From contig JAEILZ010000001.1 in NCBI GenBank assembly GCA_018873225.1, positions 1,302,001 through 1,366,000 on the forward strand: a stretch of DNA of 64,000 nucleotides, in the 5' to 3' direction. The notes beneath the pieces were generated by a model, which did no database searches, was not told the DNA's origin, and worked only from the letters and a program-made list of their open reading frames with translations. Source of the DNA: [Phialemoniopsis] sp. UDSM-2020. Lineage: Eukaryota > Ascomycota > Sordariomycetes > Thyridiales > Thyridiaceae. The position numbers and the translations under genes are program-made. Positions 19,853-31,475 of this stretch are shown here, one piece after another (position 1 is the first letter of the stretch; every line of letters starts with the position of its first letter).

Positions 19853-21564
19853 ATGTCTTGCACCGGCTTCTATTGTCTGAATGATGCGCAGCAGTTTGGT
19901 GCCATCTTCTGTATTGTCACTACTATTGTGCTTCTAGTCCTGGTGTACTGGTATGTGGTCATCAGGAAGCGACCATACCGCCGGCGCGATCCAGAATGGG
20001 AGATCGAATTGACACATCATCGCGAACCCGAACCCGCACCTAGTGTCGAAGCACCTCGTCCTAGGCGGAAACGATCCAAGGCGAAGGTCACTACAACACG
20101 AATCCGCAGAAAGCGACATCCGCCTACTCCCAGCATTGTACTACCACAGCCGGACGAAGTGCCCCCGCAGTCAGGAAACACTCCTGATCGGGGACATGCG
20201 ATGCCAATATACCCTCCTGCATTCACCAGCGGCCAAGTCCCAGGCCTTCCTCCTCTCCCCCAGCAGCCGGTCATGATACCTCCTCCTCCCCCTCCCCTGC
20301 TTGGTACTCCTGGGGTGCACCCCTATTACGGCGCAATCTACCCAGGCTATCCAGGGCCGGTGATGTATACGCCTTGGCCAACCGTGGGAGGTGGCTGTAC
20401 ACAGATGGCCGGTCAGGAAATGCCGCCTCCACCTCCACCACCACCACCGGGCTTTATATCGGGGCTCGCACCGCCTGCTCCAGCATTCCATGGCAATATA
20501 CCACCTCGTCACCCTGCAGCTCCTCAATCCGATACTCATCAGCCGCCGTCTGGCTATATCCCAAAGCAATCGCTGTGGTCTCGGTTGACGGGTACGGTCC
20601 AACATCCACCTCCTGGAAGAGCCTCCACAGTGCCTAGTACTCCGTCAAGTCAAACCTTGCAGGCAAAGCCTCTTGTCATGCCTTCACCTCTGGTGCCTGA
20701 AATCAGGCCAGACAGCAACGTTGGAGTTGTAGGCACCTCCCCGCGAGCCAGCAACACAAATAGTGAGAGCATTCAAACCAATGGGCCTGACCGGCAAGAG
20801 CCAGGCAATGACAACATACCTACAGTCAACACGTCTCCATCGAAGAGGCGAGGCAAGCAAACAGCCACTCCAGACTCACCGGCGGCCTCACATAGCCAGC
20901 AGGACCTCTCCAAGAGAGAATCACCGCAGAAACGAGCTGTGGGTGATGGCGGAGCCAGATCTCGCCTGAGTGATGATAGTTACGATTCTTTGTACAGGTG
21001 AGTCAATACTTTGAGTAGGTAAGAACATCGAGCTGATCATCAATAGATCACGACGGTCATATACTCCCTCGGAGATACATTCGACTGGAAGCCGTGATTA
21101 CGAACGCGGAGACGGACTGACAATCGGCCAGCGTCTGATGCAACTCATACCGCAGGTATTGCGGCCTAGAAATACACTGGCTGATGAGCAACGAGCTCTG
21201 GGTCGCGAGTCCCGTCGAAACCGACGACAGTCACCGCAAAGGCGCGGTAGAAATTCGCAGCACCGAGAAGGCGACGGCCATGCAAAGGGAACTGAGGCCC
21301 GGTAAGATCCAAGACCATGAGGGTGCCATCTTTGTGAAACGCTAACAGAAGTCCAGAATGAATTACGAGCGTCGCCACAGTGCATATAGACACGATGGGG
21401 TGTTCCCGGAAGGACAAGGTGCACAGCTTCGTCCTTCACCAACTGTGGACCAGAGCAAGCCGGAGGGCCAATCGAACATGGGAGCGCAGTCCGATGTAAC
21501 CATTCGTACGTGCTCTTCTGGCATGATCGCGCAGGCAGGGTCTGCTTGCTCGGACGTGGAATAG
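19853..21564 (+). CDS. single-pass membrane protein with long proline-rich tail, unknown family
   Basis: Probable exons 19853-20997, 21046-21301 and 21357-21564. Introns use GTGAGT...CAATAG and GTAAGA with a GCTAAC branch. ATG 19853 is the first ATG; the frame upstream offers only TTG. A short cysteine-containing N-terminus (FYCLND) precedes one hydrophobic helix (about residues 15-37), then KRPYRRR, which by the positive-inside rule leaves the long remainder in the cytosol. That tail is basic at first (RKRSKAK), then rich in Pro with runs of six and nine prolines (possible SH3/WW/profilin ligands), then Ser/Pro-rich and Arg-rich. I recognise no enzymatic domain or named family. The 3' end is uncertain: an extra intron near 21500 (GTAACC or GTACGT donor) could replace the last residues and extend to a stop near 21660. 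Confidence 0.65.
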
Positions 21565-22335
21565 ACAGGAAGCGATAAGGGAAGGACGCGAACACGGTGA
21601 GGAGAGCGGGTCTCTCCAGAGAAGTCTGACACGACCTTGGGATCGCTCTACTTCTTGAGAAGATAGGTCGAAAAGATCGTACTGAGTACTTCAGCTGGGA
21701 GACCTTGAGAAGGACGAGGTATCAGGGGTGGAAAGGTCTCCCGGATTCTGTACCTTATTCATGGGCATTAATTTCTGTACAGTACCTAGGTACGGTGTAG
21801 GTTGAAGCAACACAAAATTGAGGGTCTCAGGAGCACTAAAGTCTCCATGGATTAGGCGGTCTGTGCGTTTTGGGGGGATGTGCCGGTCGTCGTCATATTT
21901 GAAAGCCAGCCTTTTGGTTATTAGCTTGGCATGTGGGTGCGCTTCGCCCAGCCAAGGCTTCCCCTGCTGGCGCTACTGACAAGCTTCCGCCTCGTCAACA
22001 TCACGACAGTCGCCTTGTCTCCCGCCTCTCTGCGCCGTTTAACCCTCGACCGTGGCTCACCTCATTTGATCGCATAGGGCGCCGGTGACATTGTGAAGAG
22101 CCTCTCCAACTCCGGTACTTCTACAGGGTCTCAGTGCGCGCAATCCAACTTCCGAGCTATCCACCCCGCCCCCACACGAGCTGCCACCCGAGAGCTGCGT
22201 TGCGTTGCAGGCTCCCAGATTACTTGGACCAGTCACCCTCCAGCGAACCCAGTGAATCGACTTCTCTTTATTGCTACCTGCTGAAATACTCAATCCGCGT
22301 GAACCCAGTGACTTGGGGCTAGCGAAGTCGGCACG
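21565..22335. other. intergenic, 771 bp, between tandem genes
   Basis: 3' flank of the membrane-protein gene and promoter of snx41. It contains the 12-bp palindrome GTACCTAGGTAC at 21782-21793. Otherwise nothing specific. Confidence 0.6.
21782..21793. repeat. perfect 12-bp palindrome GTACCTAGGTAC
   Basis: Perfect inverted repeat in an intergenic spacer. TACCTAGGTA-type motifs are, from general experience, frequent between genes in Sordariomycetes; no function is established here. A related imperfect copy (CTACCTAGGTTGG) is at about 26443-26455. Confidence 0.5.
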
Positions 22336-24522
22336 ATGTGGAATGACGAGGACAACAATCCCTACGGCAGTAGCTTTGACCGTAGGGACTCGTTCAACTC
22401 CTCGATAGCCAACCCAACTTCTCCTACTGGCCGTGAGTCCAACCTTCATTTCACTTTCATCCCATTTTCCTCTTTCTCCCTTTCATGATTCCCAAACCCA
22501 ATCATGGAGTCCGTACTGCTTGATGCATTTTCCGACGACGCTGACTCGGACTGGGATGTGATAGAGACCAGTTTCGATGCGCCGCGGACACCCTCCTCGA
22601 CTGGCGACGAGGCCGAGTCTGAGCGCCCAGCCTACGCTGCAGCCGCAGAGAGCGGCGAAGATGAGAGCGAGTCTCAGACGCAGACCCACAGCGAGCTCGT
22701 TCCTCGGCGGAAACCTGGTGGCTATGATAGTCGGGTTGAGCAGATACTATACGAGAACCCCGAGACTCCAATCTTGATTACAGACGCTGGCAAGAGTTTG
22801 GAGAGTGGTGGAAAGTACATCGTGTACACCATTCGCACAGGAGTAAGCCGGCGCATTCAAAGAGAAGGCTTTCGCGATTAGCTAACTGTCGCGATTTAGG
22901 ACCTCGAAGTTCGCAGAAGGTATTCCGAGTTTGCTTCTCTCCGAGATGCACTGACACGCCTTCATCCCACCCTCATCATTCCTCCAATCCCAGAGAAGCA
23001 CACCATGGCCGACTACGCCGCCAGTCCCAGGAATGCGCAGTCCGACCAGCAAATCATAGACCTACGCAAGCGCATGCTTGCGGTATTCTTGAACAGGTGC
23101 CGAAGAATGGAGCAAGTTCGGACAGATGGTGTTTGGTGGAGATTTCTGGACCCCAACGCCAGCTGGGTAAGTTTTGCCTCTCTATTTGCCGACTCGTCTT
23201 GTGGCATCAACATCATTACTAACGTCGCGCAGAACGAGGTGCTGCACGCACATCCAGTCGCGTCGATTCCCAAGTCCATTATGAAGGCGCCACCCTTGGA
23301 TCCGGCAAACGCTACCACAGCCCACAGCTACCTTCCTGTTCCTGCAACGTCTGCAAAGCTGAAGGTGGACGCTGGTAGGACAACGGAACACGACGATCAC
23401 GCGCAAACCTCATCTGGTCAGGCAGTGCCCCGCTTCCCTCCAGAATCGAGCAATCTCAGCGAACAAGACCTCGATCCCTACTTCACTGGCTTCGAGGCAT
23501 CTATCAAGGATCTCGAACAACTGCTCACAGGCCCAATGGAGAAAGTCAACCGACGTACACTCAGTCATCTTTCAGCACTTGCATCTGATCTTTCCGAGCT
23601 GGGTGCCCGGTACAACGGCTTTGCGCTTTCAGAGCAAGCTCCCTCGCTTGGACCGGCCATCGAGAGAGTCGGCCAGGCTGCTGACTCATCGTACATCGCC
23701 ACGGAGGAACTGTCAAGCTCTCTGGGTGCGAGCTTTGCAGAGCCAATGAGAGAGAATGCTCAATTTGCTGGCGTTGTCAGGACCGTGCTTAGGTACAGGA
23801 TCCTGAAGCGTGTGCAGCAAGAGATGACGAACGACGAGCTGAACAAGAAGCGCGCGCTGCTGGATCAACTCGAGCGTAGCGAAGCCGAGGCACGCCGCAT
23901 CGACCAGTACCTGAGCGGAAGCCAGCAGATACAGCCACCTAGGAGGTCGTCTAGCATGCGGGAGCCGCCAACCTCGTCACCGCCGCGAGAGGGCAACCAG
24001 GAGGACACGGCCTCCATTGACTCTGACTTCCCTCCGACTCACGGTGACTTTTCCTCGGCGCCCTCTGCCAAGATTGGCAGCCCTGAGAGGAGCACGAGCG
24101 TTCCGAGCCATAAGAAGGCTCCGAGCGGAAATTCCATCACCAACAGGATTTTCGGCCCCATCCGTCATGCTGTCCAGGGCGTCGTAGATGTCGACCCCGA
24201 GCGCACGCGCCGGGATACTATTACCAAGACGAGGGAGTCCATCGAGCAGCTAGAGCAGGCTCAGGTCGTTGCTGCGCAAGATGTCAAGGATGCGAGTGCC
24301 GGCGTGCTCAAGGACCTCAAGCGATTCCAGAAGGAGAAGGAAGATGATGTCAGACGCTACATGGTAAGTTTCATGAATTCATCCGCCACTACTCGTGAGA
24401 TCAAACCTGCTAACAACGCAAAACAGCTCGCCTATGCCAAGAGCTACATTGAATGGGCAAAGAAGAACAAGGAGACCTGGGAGGAGGCACGGACCGAGGT
24501 CAACAAAATAGACGAGTCATAA
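22336..24522 (+). CDS. snx41: sorting nexin Snx41
   Basis: 622 residues in five exons: 22336-22432, 22565-22842, 22900-23166, 23233-24363 and 24427-24522. The start MWNDEDNNPYG and the end EVNKIDES fit fungal Snx41 proteins. A PX phosphoinositide-binding domain covers about residues 98-230, with RRRYSEF after the GGKYIVYTIRTG strand and the IIPPIPEKH loop. A BAR-like helical region follows (about 290-600), interrupted by a Ser/Pro-rich stretch. Snx41, with Snx4/Atg24, works in endosome-to-Golgi retrieval and selective autophagy on PI3P membranes. Intron 1 is 132 bp; a nearer acceptor at CATGGAG would put a stop in frame, so the farther GATAG acceptor was chosen. The other introns are 57-66 bp. 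Confidence 0.92.
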
Positions 24523-25128
24523 GGCAGCAAAGAGCCTCTGGGGTGTTCCGTATCAAGAGATGGCAACTATTGCTAAAGAGACGGCTTGGTTTCCGTCCAG
24601 AATCCAGCTTGTAATTCGCATGTAAGTGAGCGCAGGGTTTCGTTAGGCGCATCGGTCTAGGTAGTACTAGAAGTCATAGCAAATCACTTTTCCACCCTTC
24701 TCTGCCCGGAGTCCTGATGTCAGTCAAAACCCTGTCGGTCAAGAATACGAATGGCTTAATGCCCATGAGTGAGCCATCAACCCCAAAATTGGTTGACTGG
24801 AGGTGCACAAAACCAGCTCTCCACCCACCCTGGCTTGTGTTATTCCCCACCCACTGCAGGGTCCATACATCGATTGATGTACCAACCGCATCCGTCACTT
24901 GGCGATAAGATAAGCAGTCAACAGGGATTTTGATCGCCTTTGATCAAAGACATCCAACATTGCCATACTTAATTCGGAACAGATCCAGGTGACAACCACT
25001 GTTTGATAACTCGCAAAGGACACTTGAGGGGTAGTGCAAGGTTACTGTCTCTAGTCGTACCTACGGCTCCCCGCAAACCCCCTCGTCTCGGTCTGTGCAT
25101 CATAACGACTCGCGATACATGACCGACA
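24523..25128. other. intergenic between tandem genes, 606 bp
   Basis: 3' flank of snx41 and promoter of the capping-enzyme gene. Nothing specific is seen. Confidence 0.7.
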
Positions 25129-26372
25129 ATGGATTCCGCGGCCCGCAAGATCGAAGCCATTGATGCGCCGGGCATCAAGGCCGAGGGCCAGCTGCTCTGG
25201 ACCCTGCGAAAAGAGGTCGCGACACTCCTGAAACGCTCGCAGACCAATTTCCCCGGTGCTCAGCCCGTCAGTTTCGTGAGGAGACACATCGACGAGCTGC
25301 GGCAGAAGGAGTAAGTTTGCGTCGCGCGACATCCCTTGCTGCCGCTCTGCCAGTATCTGACCATGCTTTTTATCCTCATAGTTACTACGTCTGTGAGAAA
25401 TCAGATGGCATACGGTACCTACTATACTTGACCGCCGACGAGTCCGGACGCGAATGCCACTACCTGATCGACCGCAAGAACGACTACTGGTACCTCAACC
25501 ACCGAAACCTACACTTCCCCCTGCCCAACGACATCGAGGCCTTCCACACGCACACGCTCGTCGACGGCGAGCTCGTTATAGACGACCTCGGCGACGGCGT
25601 CATGGAGCCCAAGTTCCTCGTCTTTGACTGCCTCGTGCTCGACAGCAAGCCGCTCATGGAGCGCACGCTCGACAAGCGCCTCGGCTACTTCAAGGAGAAC
25701 GTCTTCAAGCCCTACTCGCGCCTCTTCGAGCAGTTCCCCGAGGAGGCGCGCTACATGGCCTTCAAGGTCGAGATGAAGGAGATGCAGTTCTCGTACGGCA
25801 TCGAGATGATGTTCCGCCAGGTCCTGCCCACCCTCAAGCACGGCAACGACGGCCTCATCTTCACGTGCCGCGACTCCGAGTACCGCCCCGGTACGGACCC
25901 GCACATCCTCAAGTGGAAGCCCGTCACCGAGAACACGGTCGACTTCCGCCTGCGCCTGAACTTCGCGCAGGTGCAGCCCGACGAGATCGACCTCGCCGAG
26001 GGCGTCACGCAGCCCTACGTCGACTACGACGGCGTGCCGCAGGCTGAGCTGTGGGCGTTTTACGGCGACAGTGGCGGCGCCGATGCCTATCGCTACTTTG
26101 CCGAGTTGTTCCTGTCCGAGGAGGACTGGGAGGCTATGAAGGCGTGCGGCGACCCGCTCGTCAACCGCGTCGTCGAGTGCGCCGTGGATGAGCAGGGCCG
26201 GTGGAGGATCCACCGCTTCCGGGACGACAAGCTGGAGGCTAATCACATTAGTGTCGTGAATAGTGTCATGGACAGCATCCGGGACGGTGTCGGCCAGCAG
26301 GAGCTGCTCGATGCGGCGAAGAGCATCAAGGACAGCTGGAAGTCGAGGCAGGCTCAACAGCAGCGCCGATAA
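25129..26372 (+). CDS. ceg1: mRNA capping enzyme guanylyltransferase subunit (Ceg1-like)
   Basis: 390 residues in two exons, 25129-25310 and 25382-26372, with a 71-bp intron (GTAAGT...CTCATAG). The nucleotidyl-transferase motif KxDGIR is complete: Lys67 in EKSDGIR is the residue that would carry GMP. Further motifs are VDGELVID (motif III), DGLIFTCRDSEYRPGTDPHILKWKP (motifs IV-V) and a C-terminal OB-fold part ending WRIHRFRDDKLEANH, the motif VI region. The enzyme transfers GMP to the 5' diphosphate of nascent mRNA in the nucleus. As usual in fungi there is no fused RNA triphosphatase domain; that subunit is encoded elsewhere. Size and motif order are normal. Confidence 0.96.
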
Positions 26373-27049
26373 ATGGGGATGCGGGCATAACTATCCTTCT
26401 TCGGGGGGTGATGGTCTGTTTGAGTATTGGAAAAATGAAAACCTACCTAGGTTGGTGTATCCGGTGCTGATTGTTTTTCGGAAAGGTGGACGGACATGGT
26501 CTGGCGTTTATGGAATTAGATACCTCTTTGAGTGCGGCTTCATCTTCAAAGCCTGCTTTTGATAATTCAGCGTGTACTTCTTCCCTGCCTAAGGTAAAGT
26601 TGGTACTCATACTAGAGACTCGTCTGAGTAACAACTTACTCACCAGTGCCAATTGACCAACATGAACTTGCACAGTCATATCAGGAGTTGTTTATTACCC
26701 TTGCATTCATTGAGATGCTGCCTCTAGACGAGATAGACTACAAGAAGAACAATTTCCCTTTCATTTTACTTCCCATGTGAAAAATCTCCGAATCCCTTTT
26801 ATGCGCATCCATCCTTTGCGCAAATCTCGTGAATAAAAAGTCGTCACTCCCCATGCAATGCATTTGCCAATGTCAATTCCCATCCTCCTTGCTTTCCCTT
26901 TGTCCTCCAAGAACCCAAAGCCTTTTCTGTTTATTCCCTTGCCAGAATTATAGAACCAGAAGAAGAAGTAGCACAAGAAGAGCCAAGTGGAAAATGTTGA
27001 AGTTGAAGGAAAGCAGAGTATGGAAAATTGCCCAGAAATCGGGAGAGAC
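26373..27049. other. intergenic between convergent genes, 677 bp
   Basis: 3' flanks of ceg1 (+) and the Ser/Thr-rich membrane protein (-). No gene is seen. Confidence 0.7.
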
Positions 27050-28350
27050 TTAGGCAAAGGCAATCATGAAGGCGGCAACAGCGACAATGCCAAGGCCGCC
27101 GCTGGTCAGGAACTCGTCCACGGCCGGGATGGCCAGCTTGTCACCCGAAGAGAAGGGCACAAAGGTGGCCGTGGCCGGGACGAAGCTCGCGTTGTGGCTA
27201 CCAATGACGGTGGAGGTCGAGGTAGCGGTGACGACAGCCGCGTAGTCACTACCGTTGGCAGAGGCGGTGCGGTTGAAGTTGAGGGTCGCCGTGAAGAAGG
27301 CGATCTCAGTGGAGGTGGTGACCGCCGTCTGAGTGGCGGAAGACGAGGAAGCCTCGGCGGTGGCGCCGTCGACGGACCAGGTCTCGAAGTAGTCGTCCGA
27401 GGTGGAGGACAGACCGACGGTAACCACCTCGGTCTGAGTCTGGACGAGCTGAGAGGTGATGACAGTCTCGGCGTTGCCGATGGTGCTGGTCAGGGTAGTG
27501 TAGAGGGTGGTGATGACGTAAGAGATGCTGCTGGAGGTTGTAGTCACATCGTAAGGAGTGACCAGCTCTGGAGTGGCGGTCACATAGACGGTGACGGTGG
27601 ACAGGGCACCAGCAGAGCAGTCGGCACCAGACTCGACCGGGGCAATGGTCACGGTCGTGGTAGAGGACGGCTCAGTGATGGTAGTGGTGCCGGTGTATCC
27701 GTCGAGGGTAGGAAGATCATCAATGATCGAGGATGTCAGAGTGACAGTGGTTTGGATCAAGACGGTCTCATACGAAGTACTGAAAACACAACAGTTATCA
27801 ATCAATTTTTCTCTTTGAAACTCTAAGCAGAATATTATAGGAAGCAAGGACAACTTACTGAATATCAGCCAGAGTACCCTGAACCGGGAGAGCAGTCTCA
27901 GTGGTAAAGCCAGGAGTGACATAACCAGGAGTCAGAGTGTGCTCGCAGGGAGTGGTAGCCGAGATGACAGAAGGAGAATCATCAGAGTCCAGAACGAGAT
28001 CGCGCGCATAGTAATTGTGGACAAGAGTGCCGTTGGGGTCGACAACCTTCTCAAGGGAGTTGAGCTTGTTCTCCAGCTGGGAGAACTCCGCCTGGGCTGG
28101 GGACCAGTTAGTGAAACAGCCAAGGTGAGGATAGAGTGAGAAGAATGTACTTACCGCCAGCGATCTGGCAGAGAACAGTAATGCCAATACCGGCGAAGCA
28201 GACGAAGAGAATAACCTTGAGACAGTAGATCACCTTGCGGGAGGTCTTCCAGCGGCCACGGTCGGTGCCGCCGGCCATGGCGGGAGCAGGAAGCGGCTCC
28301 AGCGGGGCACCCTGGACGGTGAAGTCGGTCTTCTCATTCATGGTAGCCAT
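27050..28350 (-). CDS. Ser/Thr-rich type II membrane or cell-surface protein, unknown family
   Basis: 387 residues in three exons: 28350-28155, 28096-27859 and 27779-27050. Introns are 58 bp (GTAAGT, CTAAC branch) and 79 bp (GTAAGT...TTTTCAG). A Pro-rich cytosolic N-terminus (about 1-38, ending RGRWKTSRK) precedes a signal anchor (about 39-60). A short heptad-like helix with an N-glycosylation site follows, then about 240 residues very rich in Thr, Ser and Val with further sites (NRT, NGS, NAS). It ends in a hydrophobic 16-residue tail (GGLGIVAVAAFMIAFA) that could be a GPI-attachment signal or second membrane segment. The composition fits a heavily O-mannosylated wall-facing protein. No named family is recognised. 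A signal anchor combined with a GPI-like tail is unusual. Confidence 0.8.
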
Positions 28351-31300
28351 TGGGAAATGCTGCTTGTCACGAGAATGAATGACTTGGGTGAGTTAGTGAG
28401 TTAGTGATGGTAGATAGAAAAGGGATGCAGGCTGCAAGAACGACTGAGGTTCAAGGAGTGTGGGTGCAGGAAGATGTGGATGGATGGGAGAATAAAAGAG
28501 TGTGAGTGCAGATGCGATTGATGTTGAAAGAAAAGGGGAGGAAAAGAATGTGTGTGCGCGAGGGAAGATGTTGTTGGATGGGGATGGATGGATGTGTACA
28601 TGGAAAAGGTAAAGCAGTGTGCTTCGACTTTAATATCTGGGAGGTTGTGGAAGGGGAAGAAGTGGTACGGGGGTGGGCAAAGGAGATTAAAGGTTGGTGG
28701 CCAGGGCAGCCTTTCGGGCAAAGTTCGGACGGATATCAACACTTTTGTGAAGCCCTATCGCGTAACACGCGTTTGGTGTTGATATTCGCTCGGTGTGACG
28801 CCCACCCGATTCGTGATGCTGGGGCTGGGGAATCAAGGAATAGGGGCGGGATCGGGGACGGAGCTCTGCGGGAGGAGATATCTTGGACTTACAAGGTGTC
28901 TTTCGTTGTTGATGAGGCTGTTGATGCGAGATGATCAAGAGGATGGGGAAAAGATTGTTGGCTGGGAATTGATCGATCTTGAGAAAAGTTCGCGAGAGGA
29001 GAGACGGTGGTTGTTCGGGGAAAGGTTGGGAGAAGGGGAAGGGGCAGCTGGGAAGAAAGAAGTAGGTAACAGAGTCGGGCAAATCACCAGCTGATTTGGA
29101 GGGACTTGGCTTGTGCTTTATCACGGACGCGTTACTAGTTAATATGTAAACAGTCCAGGGCTGTCGTCTGAAAGTGAAGTGAAGGTGAGATGACTGTGAC
29201 AGGTTGTGACTTGAAAACTTTTCAGATGAGGTATTTGATCAGACAGCCAGTAGCCGCCAAGTTTCAGGCCAGTGACTTGATACTTTGACAGAGGGCGATC
29301 AACTACATGTTCTCCTTTACAGAATAAGTGACTATCAAGTTGGGGTCCTTTAAGAATTCAAATTGGGCAAAGGACAGCAGTTATGTAATTCACTGCAACA
29401 CGGATCTGGGGAGACAAAGAACCGTGACAAGACAGTCAGCACTTATCAGTGCCACAGCTTCCTGCTCAAAGAAGCTGAACATAGAAATTTGATGAGAACT
29501 GAACCCATCAGCTTCTCTATCCCGCGTGCTCTAATCCTCTCATCATTCTCACTGAAGTGCAATGCAGACAGGATGCCTCGCATTGCCATGAATAGGGCTT
29601 TGCCGACACGCGGAGCTTAGGATGTTGATGGGAACGAGAACAAAAGACTTTGAGAGAACTCCTATGAGAGGACTCCTGGGAAAGACATGTCCGCTTTAGT
29701 CAGAGATGGCGTAGAGAGTTCTTATTGTACTTTTCACTTGTGGCCAGCTATTTTCAGCATTAGTGAGCTTTTGCAAATAATCGAATTACAATATCGAGCA
29801 CCCAGATCCATCTAGCGAGAATGCTACAAAGCCTGCTCCTTGCTACTGAAACAGGACTAACTTTAGTCTCCATCAAAAACCAACTTTTTCAAAGCTGAGA
29901 ACACTGGGCTGGGTAATCAATCATCTGAGAGGTAATCTGTGTATAGCTTCAATTTCATTGTCAGTATGCATGTAACTTATGGGAACATGGCGATGGGAAT
30001 ACAATAGTGTGAGGGATTCCGCAATCTATGCCAGCCCTACGATTATCATACTGCCATGTCCTTCGGAAAGCCTGCATACTGAGGTGCTGAGATTCTAGTT
30101 TTGATCAATTTAGATCAAGCTACTGCTGCGAAGCAACTCTTCGTCGCAATTGAGAAATGGCTTTGTAGAGTAAGACTGCGTATATGGGACGTGTCAGCTT
30201 CGATCTCGCAGTATATCTCCCTGTGTTGTTTTAATATACAAACCTCGAAGATTTCCGTGGACAAAGTTAGTTGATGCCATAGTAATAGGAAAGATTGACA
30301 GATGTCTGAAACACAAGTGTCTGACGGAATCAGGAACGAGGTCATACTAAAGCCCAAGTTGTAGATGGTGAGACTCTTGATGTGGATATACAAGATGCTT
30401 GAGACCATACGTTATGTTGCAGTATAATTGACGAATGATACTTGTACATTCCTAGGAGGCGTGGTTCTAGACTTGGAAAGCAGCCCGCTATTCAGTTATT
30501 TCTACACTGTATTACCGACTTGGGGAACTTGCTCTTGTCATCTGGGTATATAATCTGAATTTATGAATACATAAAGTATAGATCACGGCGGTTGGTATCC
30601 GTGCTACGACCATGAATGGAACACTCCTTGTCTCCTACGAGTATCTCACAGCAAAGTATCTCCAAATTCATGCCTAGAGTCGTGATTATTTCGAAAAAGC
30701 TTCCAACGACTTAGCCATAATGAAAAGGCTGGCGAGGCTGCGGACGTTGAAGTACACAGTTGAGGATGCATGGGAGGCGATACCGTGGATGCATGTACCT
30801 GCAAGTATGGGTGCAAGTACCTCGGCCACTCTTGGCGCCATCATCCCTGCAGCGATAACACTAAACAGGGGACCTCGAGCTGGTTAGCTAAGCTCGCTGC
30901 TGCATGTATTTTTCCCCACACCAAATTGGCGGCGTCGCGCGAAAGCAAAAGCACTGGAGCTCGGATAGGCGAGTACCCAATTAGTCGCGTAACGAGAAGC
31001 AGCAGAGGAGCAGCACGACCACTCGAGACCTGCTCTGGTGAACATAGTGGGCGCGCTACTCACCCGCCCGCGCGAGCCACGATCCGACCAGAACCCAAGC
31101 TCCAAATTCAATAACCGTGTGCTTCCTCATCACCACCTCACCCACCATCACCACCACCGCCCTCACCTCTCTCCTCTTCTTTTGCGCCTCCCCCCGCAAA
31201 ATTGTCTTGGGGCAATTGGTGTACTTTGTCGTCCACAGCTCCCCTTATTAATATCATCGGCCGAGCTACGGCTCTTCCAGCGATCATTGTTCTTCATACA

Positions 31301-31475
31301 TTTTTGGCGCTCACGACGCTTGGTCCGGGTTTTAGATTACATCTAAACGCGCGCGCGCGCTATCTGTGAGAAACGGTGAAGCTCGCGAGCCTACCTGCAC
31401 CAACGTTAAGTTTGCGCACCGCAAATACCATTACGGAAATTCAGGGGAAAACGGTGACAAACAGCCCTAGCAAAC
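28351..31475. other. intergenic, 3.1 kb, between divergent genes
   Basis: About 28.35-28.7 kb is a CT-rich leader on the strand of the Ser/Thr-rich gene. From 29.1 to about 30.75 kb the sequence is AT-richer with no coherent frame. At 31348-31360 there is an alternating CG tract just before pds5. No tRNA, repeat family or transposon remnant is recognised. Confidence 0.55.
31348..31360. repeat. alternating (CG)n tract upstream of pds5
   Basis: Thirteen bases of strictly alternating C and G, about 115 bp before the pds5 ATG. Such tracts can adopt Z-DNA in principle; no role is shown. Confidence 0.7.

Noticed and set aside
25509..26357. 282-codon open frame antisense to the capping enzyme
   Set aside because: Same codon-bias effect; composition is Leu/Val/Asp-rich without any motif.
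26987..27826. 279-codon frame antisense to the Ser/Thr-rich protein
   Set aside because: Gly/Asp/Arg-rich mirror of Thr/Ser codons. The minus-strand gene has consistent introns, membrane segments and glycosylation sites.
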